A DNA stretch of 64,000 nucleotides from VMDH01 sp038108875 (GTDB lineage Bacteria > Pseudomonadota > Gammaproteobacteria > Magnimaribacterales > D2472). Below the pieces are notes generated by a model, which was given only the letters and a program-made list of their open reading frames with translations, was not told the DNA's origin and did no database searches. Of this stretch, positions 60,257 to 64,000 are shown in pieces (the first letter of the stretch is position 1; the number at the start of each line of letters is the position of its first letter). Location: positions 1 through 64,000 of the forward strand of contig JAYNII010000004.1 in NCBI GenBank assembly GCA_038108875.1, written 5' to 3'. The position numbers and the translations under genes are program-made.

Positions 60257-60622
60257 ATGATTAATTTAATTGTGTTGGCTTGTTTGCTTGCAGTCATCCA
60301 GCTTTGGATTATTCCTGCAATATTTAATTTAAATAATGTAAAGTGGATGACATCTAACCGTGATACAGACCCAGCTGTTACTGCAACATATAAGAGAGCT
60401 GTCAGAGCATGGAAAAATCTTCAGGAGACTTTGCCAATCTTTTTAACTCTAGCTATCTTAGGAGTTGTTACCAATACAGATCTAGAATTTGCAATGCAGT
60501 TATGGATAGCATTCAGAGTTGCTCATCTCGTGATGTATATGACTAGTTTAAATATTTTAAGAACTTTATCCTGGGTTGGCTCTTTAACTTCTTTAGGTAT
60601 GATGGGGCTGGCTTTAATTTAG
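60257..60622 (+). CDS. MAPEG-family membrane protein
   Basis: A 121-residue four-helix protein from the ATG 60257, preceded by the same 16-base leader as proteorhodopsin. The Asn/Arg/Glu motif WKNLQETLPIFLTLAILG and the FRVAHLVMYMTSLNILRTLSWVGSL loop fit bacterial MAPEG proteins, which can conjugate glutathione or bind lipid quinones. Substrate unknown. It overlaps the Coq4-like gene at its stop. Confidence 0.87.
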   Translation: MINLIVLACLLAVIQLWIIPAIFNLNNVKWMTSNRDTDPAVTATYKRAVRAWKNLQETLPIFLTLAILGVVTNTDLEFAMQLWIAFRVAHLVMYMTSLNILRTLSWVGSLTSLGMMGLALI

Positions 60623-61134
60623 TGCTTCCTTTTCAAGATAAGTCCTTGAATATGACCTTGCAGGAAGGTATAGAGTTTTACCGATATTATCTCATGCAAA
60701 ATAATAGGAAAATCTTAGTAGATCAACCTGGATCTACCTTGATAAGAGATCATGATGCCTCCCATGTAATTTTTGGTCTTGATACAACTCTAGAAGAAGA
60801 ATCAATGCTAGATTCTTGGGTTCTTTGGGGGACCAAGTATAAATTTAGCTACTTAAATCAATATCGAAAACTTCCAGAGCTAAAAGAGTTTAATAAAAAT
60901 CTCTTCAAAGAACTTGGTATCGGGGGCTTTTTTAGATTGCTAAGATCTGTATTTAAAAACAAAATCATGGTGTTTAACAGAACACGTAAAATGAAAAAAA
61001 AATGGCCTTTTAATCATCCTGAAGATTACCTAAATAGAACCATACTAGACTTGCGAAGTGAGTATGGAATTGATATTTTAAACAAAGAAGAAAGAACCCC
61101 AAAACATAAATTAAAATGGAGCGGTAGTTTTTAA
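60622..61134 (+). CDS. Coq4-like protein
   Basis: A 170-residue protein when started at the GTG 60622, overlapping the MAPEG stop; an ATG at 60652 is a reasonable alternative. RDHDASHVIFGLDTTLEEE contains the HDxxH-x11-E metal motif of Coq4, a ubiquinone-synthesis protein that decarboxylates/hydroxylates the ring. The rest is poorly conserved, with many Lys and Arg residues. It may act in ubiquinone metabolism near a quinone-related operon. Confidence 0.6.
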   Translation: MLPFQDKSLNMTLQEGIEFYRYYLMQNNRKILVDQPGSTLIRDHDASHVIFGLDTTLEEESMLDSWVLWGTKYKFSYLNQYRKLPELKEFNKNLFKELGIGGFFRLLRSVFKNKIMVFNRTRKMKKKWPFNHPEDYLNRTILDLRSEYGIDILNKEERTPKHKLKWSGSF

Positions 61135-61135
61135 G

Positions 61136-61621
61136 ATGCCAGATATTACTTTTCTAGGATGGGTCCACACCATACTTGGGATCTCTGCGATTTCGGTTGG
61201 AATGTATGATATTGTTAAAAATAAATACTTTAGTGTTACTCGCAAGATCTCACAGCTTTATTTTTGGCTCACTTTCTTTACAGCTATAACAGCTCTTAAC
61301 ATCTATAACCAAGGTGGATTTGGTATTTCCCATATATTAGCAATCTTTGCTCTTGCTGCGCTTTTTGTAGGTTGGATGACCGAGACATTTGATCTAGCAG
61401 GGAAATATACTGCGCATTTATTTACGTTAAATTTTAGCTCTACTTTTTTGTTTCACTTATTTCCTGCGATCGCTGATTCGTTAAGAAGGCTCCCATTGGG
61501 TAATCCGATTGCAGACTCATTAACTGATCCAGTAATTTTGCAAAGCTATGCATTATTGCTTGTGGGTTTTCTTGGATTATTAATATACCAGCTAACTCTG
61601 ATTAGGAGAGGTTATTTTTAA
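61136..61621 (+). CDS. Four- to five-helix membrane protein, unknown
   Basis: A 161-residue hydrophobic protein. WVHTILGISAISVGMYDIVKN, a SHILAIFALAALFVGW helix and SYALLLVGFLGLLIYQLTLIRRGYF are seen; several His (H11, H86, H114, H127) lie at helix ends, so heme or metal binding is possible. Layout loosely resembles DUF2306-type proteins. It follows the Coq4-like gene by 1 base and overlaps the convergent HxlR gene by 4 bases. Confidence 0.7.
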   Translation: MPDITFLGWVHTILGISAISVGMYDIVKNKYFSVTRKISQLYFWLTFFTAITALNIYNQGGFGISHILAIFALAALFVGWMTETFDLAGKYTAHLFTLNFSSTFLFHLFPAIADSLRRLPLGNPIADSLTDPVILQSYALLLVGFLGLLIYQLTLIRRGYF

Positions 61622-61920
61622 GGTCTATTCTTACTGTCCCATTCACAAAGCGCCTTCAATACTGGTTCAAATGTCCAGCCAAATTTAGTGAGAGAGTATT
61701 CAACTTTTGGCGGAACAACGTCATATACTTTTCTTTTAATTAACTTATCCTGCTCCAATTCTCTGAGCTGTTTTGTTAACATTTGTTGAGTGATTGGGTT
61801 TAAGGTTTTTTTTAGTTCCCCGAATCTAAGGGGACACTCATGAAGCTTGTGGAGGATTATAATTTTCCACTTGCCTCCAATTAATTTAATAGGTCGAGAG
61901 GTAGGGTTAAGGCCATTCAT
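61618..61920 (-). CDS. HxlR-family transcriptional regulator
   Basis: A 100-residue winged-helix protein with the family signature IGGKWKIIILHKL, CPLRFGELKKTL, ITQQMLTKQLRELEQDKLIKR and VPPKVEYSLTKFGW. Quinone- and thiol-sensing members (YodB, QorR) have a Cys just before the GGKW block; here that cysteine is absent, and the only Cys residues are in HECPLRF and LCEW. It is divergent from the MDR dehydrogenase gene with an inverted repeat between them. Confidence 0.87.
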   Translation of the reverse strand: MNGLNPTSRPIKLIGGKWKIIILHKLHECPLRFGELKKTLNPITQQMLTKQLRELEQDKLIKRKVYDVVPPKVEYSLTKFGWTFEPVLKALCEWDSKNRP

Positions 61921-61939
61921 AGTATGTTTTTAGTTACTA

Positions 61940-61973
61940 GTATGAAAATGTAGTCTACTATTAATTTTCATAC
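61940..61973. promoter_or_regulatory. Inverted-repeat operator in the HxlR-MDR gap
   Basis: GTATGAAAAT at 61940-61949 and ATTTTCATAC at 61964-61973 are perfect 10-base inverse copies separated by 14 bases. It starts 20 bases from the HxlR start on one side and lies 170 bases before the MDR gene on the other. The symmetric layout is that expected for a dimeric winged-helix regulator controlling itself and its divergent neighbour. Confidence 0.65.
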
Positions 61974-62014
61974 AATAACTTATTATATTACTTAAATATC
62001 GATAAAATTATAAG

Positions 62015-62128
62015 GTGAGTAGGAAAAAGACTATCAGTAAACTAATCCTGAAATATTCCTACATACTAGTCATAATCTTTATGTTTGTGGTTTTATCACT
62101 TATGACAAACGCTCTATTATTTAAATAA
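62015..62128 (+). CDS. Possible 37-residue membrane peptide
   Basis: A frame starting at GTG 62015 and ending TAA 62128 lies in the otherwise empty 225-base region between the HxlR and MDR genes. The product has a basic start (SRKKTISKLILKYS) and a hydrophobic helix (YILVIIFMFVVLSLMTNALLF). The ribosome site is weak. It may be a leader gene for the dehydrogenase or a chance frame. Confidence 0.35.
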   Translation: MSRKKTISKLILKYSYILVIIFMFVVLSLMTNALLFK

Positions 62129-62145
62129 ATTATTAAGGAAATTAA

Positions 62146-63261
62146 ATGTTACAACTCACTTCAACTGTTAAAGATAATGCAACCCTAGAGATTGGACTTT
62201 CAGAAGTTGAAAAACCAGTTCCAGGTCCAGACGATGTTCTTATTGAGGTTCAAGCTACTCCTATAAACCCTTCTGATTTGGGAACCCTTATTGGTGCCGG
62301 AGATGTAACTACTATTCGCGTAGAAGGTGAAGGTGTTAACACTAAATTAATAATGGATGTCCCCCAATCAGTCATGTGGGCTATGAAACCAAGAATAGAT
62401 AAGCCCATGCCTGTTGGAAATGAAGGAGCTGGAATTGTTGTTGATGCTGGAGATAACGTAAAACATCTAATTGGTAAGGTTGTTTCAGGAGTAGGGGGAG
62501 GTATGTATGCTCAATACAGAGTCTTGCCTGCTATGTTATGTATTGAATTCGGTGAGGGCATAACTCCAAGAGATTGCGCATCTAGTTTTGTTAATCCTTT
62601 AACAGCTCTTGGAATGGTTGAAACCATGAAAAGCGAGGGGCACGCTGCGCTCATTCACACTGCAGCGGCATCTAATCTAGGGCAAATGCTTGTAAAAATT
62701 TGTAAAGCCGATGGAATAGATTTAATTAATATTGTCCGAAAATCAGAACAAGTTGAACTGTTAAAATCGCTTGGCGCAAAATATATATGTAACTCTTCAG
62801 ATGAAAATTTTAAAGATTCGTTAGTAGAGGCCATCAAAGCTACTAATGCCACATTAGCTTTTGATGCAACAGGCGGAGGAGATTTGTCCGGAAAAATTTT
62901 ATCTTGTATGGAAATAGCTGCTCGAGCAAATATGACAGATTTTAGTCCATATGGCTCCACTAAGCACAAGCAAGTTTATATTTATGGCGCTCTTAATCAA
63001 AGCGGTATTTCTTTTCCAAATAATCGTTCTTTTGGAATGTATTGGGGAATAGGTGGCTGGTTACTAACTCCGTTTTTAGCTAATGCAGGTATGGATAAAA
63101 ATATAGCATTAAGGCAACGTGTGGCTAATGAAATTTTGACTACCTTTAACAGCACTTATACTAAAGAAATTTCTTTATCCCAAGCACTATCCCTAGAAGA
63201 GATCATGGTCTATGCTCAAACTCAAACAGGTAGAAAGTACTTAATTAATCCTTCTTTATAG
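62146..63261 (+). CDS. MDR-superfamily (zinc-type alcohol dehydrogenase-like) oxidoreductase
   Basis: A 371-residue medium-chain dehydrogenase/reductase. GPDDVLIEVQATPINPSDLGTLIGAGD, GNEGAGIVVDAGD and IHTAAASNLGQMLVKICKADG are the catalytic-domain and nucleotide-binding segments. The GHE zinc motif of alcohol dehydrogenases is replaced by GNEGAG, and no structural-zinc cysteine quartet is seen, so it looks more like a quinone/enone reductase. An AAGGA-type ribosome site (ATTAAGGAAATTAAATG) precedes it. Likely controlled by the divergent HxlR. Confidence 0.87.
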   Translation: MLQLTSTVKDNATLEIGLSEVEKPVPGPDDVLIEVQATPINPSDLGTLIGAGDVTTIRVEGEGVNTKLIMDVPQSVMWAMKPRIDKPMPVGNEGAGIVVDAGDNVKHLIGKVVSGVGGGMYAQYRVLPAMLCIEFGEGITPRDCASSFVNPLTALGMVETMKSEGHAALIHTAAASNLGQMLVKICKADGIDLINIVRKSEQVELLKSLGAKYICNSSDENFKDSLVEAIKATNATLAFDATGGGDLSGKILSCMEIAARANMTDFSPYGSTKHKQVYIYGALNQSGISFPNNRSFGMYWGIGGWLLTPFLANAGMDKNIALRQRVANEILTTFNSTYTKEISLSQALSLEEIMVYAQTQTGRKYLINPSL

Positions 63262-63262
63262 T

Positions 63263-63481
63263 TTAATTTTTTGGTTGAAATTCTGATTTAGTGTATTTAA
63301 TTGACCATTTATGATTGCACTTTGGGCAAAAAACTTTAACTAAATCTTCTGCTATATCTTCATCAGCCCTGGAAAATCCCTTGAAATACCATTTTTTACA
63401 TTTAGGGCATCTATTGCTTTTAAAATTTATAAATAATGTGACTAAAGTTACTAACAATAAAATAGTAAATCCTTGTCCCAT
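63263..63481 (-). CDS. Small membrane-anchored zinc-ribbon protein
   Basis: A 72-residue protein. An N-terminal membrane helix GFTILLLVTLVTLFINF precedes two CPKC pairs (NRCPKCKKW and VFCPKCNHKW), which would bind one zinc ion. No specific family is assigned. It is convergent with the dehydrogenase gene, with its stop 2 bases from that gene. Confidence 0.75.
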   Translation of the reverse strand: MGQGFTILLLVTLVTLFINFKSNRCPKCKKWYFKGFSRADEDIAEDLVKVFCPKCNHKWSIKYTKSEFQPKN

Positions 63482-63518
63482 GTTTTAATTTTATAAGGTT
63501 AGAATAAAAATGTCTCAT

Positions 63519-63546
63519 TTGACGAAGTTTAAAACTACACTAAAAT
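63519..63546 (+). promoter_or_regulatory. Sigma-70 promoter for tRNA-Ser
   Basis: TTGACG (63519-63524) and TAAAAT (63541-63546) are 16 bases apart, each matching five of six consensus bases. The predicted start is about 10 bases before the tRNA at 63564, a normal layout for a single tRNA gene. Confidence 0.6.
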
Positions 63547-63563
63547 AGCATACTTACTAAAAC

Positions 63564-63653
63564 GGAGAGATGGCAGAGCGGTTGAATGCACTGGTCTTGA
63601 AAACCAGCAAACCTTCGCGGGTTTCCAGGGTTCAAATCCCTGTCTCTCCGCCA
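63564..63653 (+). tRNA. tRNA-Ser (anticodon UGA)
   Basis: The 90-base gene has acceptor GGAGAGA/TCTCTCC, anticodon stem CTGGT/ACCAG with loop CTTGAAA (anticodon TGA), a long variable arm (CAAACCTTCGCGGGTTTC region) typical of Ser tRNA, a T arm CAGGG-TTCAAAT-CCCTG, discriminator G, and an encoded CCA. Its charging enzyme, SerS, is also encoded in this window. Confidence 0.96.
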
Positions 63654-63759
63654 CTTTATCAAAGCTAAACTTTCTCATTCACTTTAATGTGTCTTGCTAA
63701 TTCTTTAATTAAATTAGGTATACTAATTAACAAATTTTGTATTTATCTAGGATCTTAAT

Positions 63760-64000
63760 ATGAGGCTTACTTTAACTTTATTTCAATTAACTCTTCTATT
63801 AGTTATGCCTTTATTAAGTATTGCTAATGATAACGTGTTGATCATCGATGTAAGGACGGAACAAGAATGGGATAATGGACATCTTGAATCTGCAATTCAT
63901 ATTCCCTTAGGCGAAATAAGCACTCAAATAGAGTCGTTGCTTCAATACAAAGATTCTGAGATTTTTTTATATTGTGGGGCTGGAAGGAGAGCAGAGGAAG
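63760..64000 (+). CDS. Rhodanese-like protein, N-terminal fragment
   Basis: The gene runs off the right edge. From ATG 63760 it codes a signal peptide (MRLTLTLFQLTLLLVMPLLSIA), then a rhodanese fold: NVLIIDVRTEQEWDNGHLESAIHIPL and IFLYCGAGRRAEE, where the active-site loop Cys accepts sulfur. The 80 residues seen fit the periplasmic PspE/GlpE-like type. A promoter-like TATACT lies at 63719-63724. Confidence 0.87.
   Translation, partial: MRLTLTLFQLTLLLVMPLLSIANDNVLIIDVRTEQEWDNGHLESAIHIPLGEISTQIESLLQYKDSEIFLYCGAGRRAEE

Noticed and set aside
63695..63724. A promoter for the truncated rhodanese gene (TTGCTA and TATACT)
   Set aside because: The spacing is 19 bases, longer than standard, so only the -10-like TATACT is mentioned in the gene entry.
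1..64000. Transposons, integrases, phage blocks, rRNA or CRISPR repeats
   Set aside because: I saw no transposase, integrase, capsid or regularly spaced repeat pattern. The two tRNA genes have no integrase or duplicated tRNA end beside them.

Overview
The window is a dense, AT-rich bacterial chromosome segment. Genes often overlap by 1 to 30 bases, intergenic gaps are tiny, no gene-free stretch exceeds 300 bases, and there is no rRNA, CRISPR array, transposase or phage block. A green-tuned proteorhodopsin, a large Oar-type TonB receptor, FtsK-LolA-CrcB-SerS, PhoB/PhoR, the GlnK/AmtB pair and many SDR, acyl-CoA synthetase and thiolase-fold genes point to a marine, streamlined gammaproteobacterium. 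The SAR86 clade is my best guess. This is inferred from gene content only, since no 16S gene is present.

Region by region. (1) 1-600: a truncated cupin gene, tRNA-Gly(UCC) and a terminator. (2) 0.5-7.6 kb, minus strand: a tightly packed operon with an SDR, an acyl-CoA synthetase, a KstD-like flavoprotein and another SDR, plus YqgE/AlgH, gamma-glutamyltransferase and a 29-residue membrane peptide. (3) 7.6-11.8 kb: a subtilisin-type lipoprotein with a beta-barrel-like C-terminus, divergent from a second acyl-CoA synthetase. (4) 11.8-16 kb: PhoB/PhoR facing an exopolyphosphatase-like protein and a PPK2 kinase. (5) 16-24.3 kb: a TetR regulator, an SDR, and an operon of acyl-CoA synthetase, two DUF35 proteins, two thiolase-fold proteins without a visible nucleophilic cysteine, and two enoyl-CoA hydratases. 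This looks like a CoA-dependent side-chain degradation module. (6) 24.2-29.7 kb: DedA, Fur/Zur, HIT, SnoaL, MBL and UMF1 transporter genes and GDPD. (7) 29.7-34.1 kb: the sodium-pumping oxaloacetate decarboxylase (oadG-oadA-oadB) and an acyltransferase. (8) 34.1-36.4 kb: TorF-like porin, glnK and amtB behind a good sigma-54 promoter match. (9) 36.4-43.8 kb: 3-hydroxyacyl-CoA dehydrogenase-like SDR, AcuI-like reductase, trxB, ftsK, lolA, crcB, serS. (10) 43.9-55.7 kb: TonB receptor, 2OG oxygenase, NupC, TspO, a KAS III enzyme, lipase, SDRs, a RecB-like nuclease and a GMC oxidoreductase. (11) 55.7-59.3 kb: a six-gene operon with an S51 peptidase, a deazaflavin-nitroreductase-like protein, two unknowns, a PhnZ/MIOX-like HD protein and a luciferase-like oxidoreductase. 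(12) 59.3-64 kb: proteorhodopsin, MAPEG, a Coq4-like protein, an HxlR regulator with an inverted-repeat operator beside a dehydrogenase, tRNA-Ser(UGA) and a truncated rhodanese.

Together the genes describe a light-assisted heterotroph that imports polymers or lipids through TonB receptors, activates lipid or terpenoid/steroid-like acids to CoA esters and shortens them, economises on N and P, and uses both H+ and Na+ gradients. The most novel-looking parts are the cysteine-less thiolase/DUF35 set, the HD-oxygenase operon, the lipobox-bearing autotransporter-like protease and several unannotated tiny membrane proteins.
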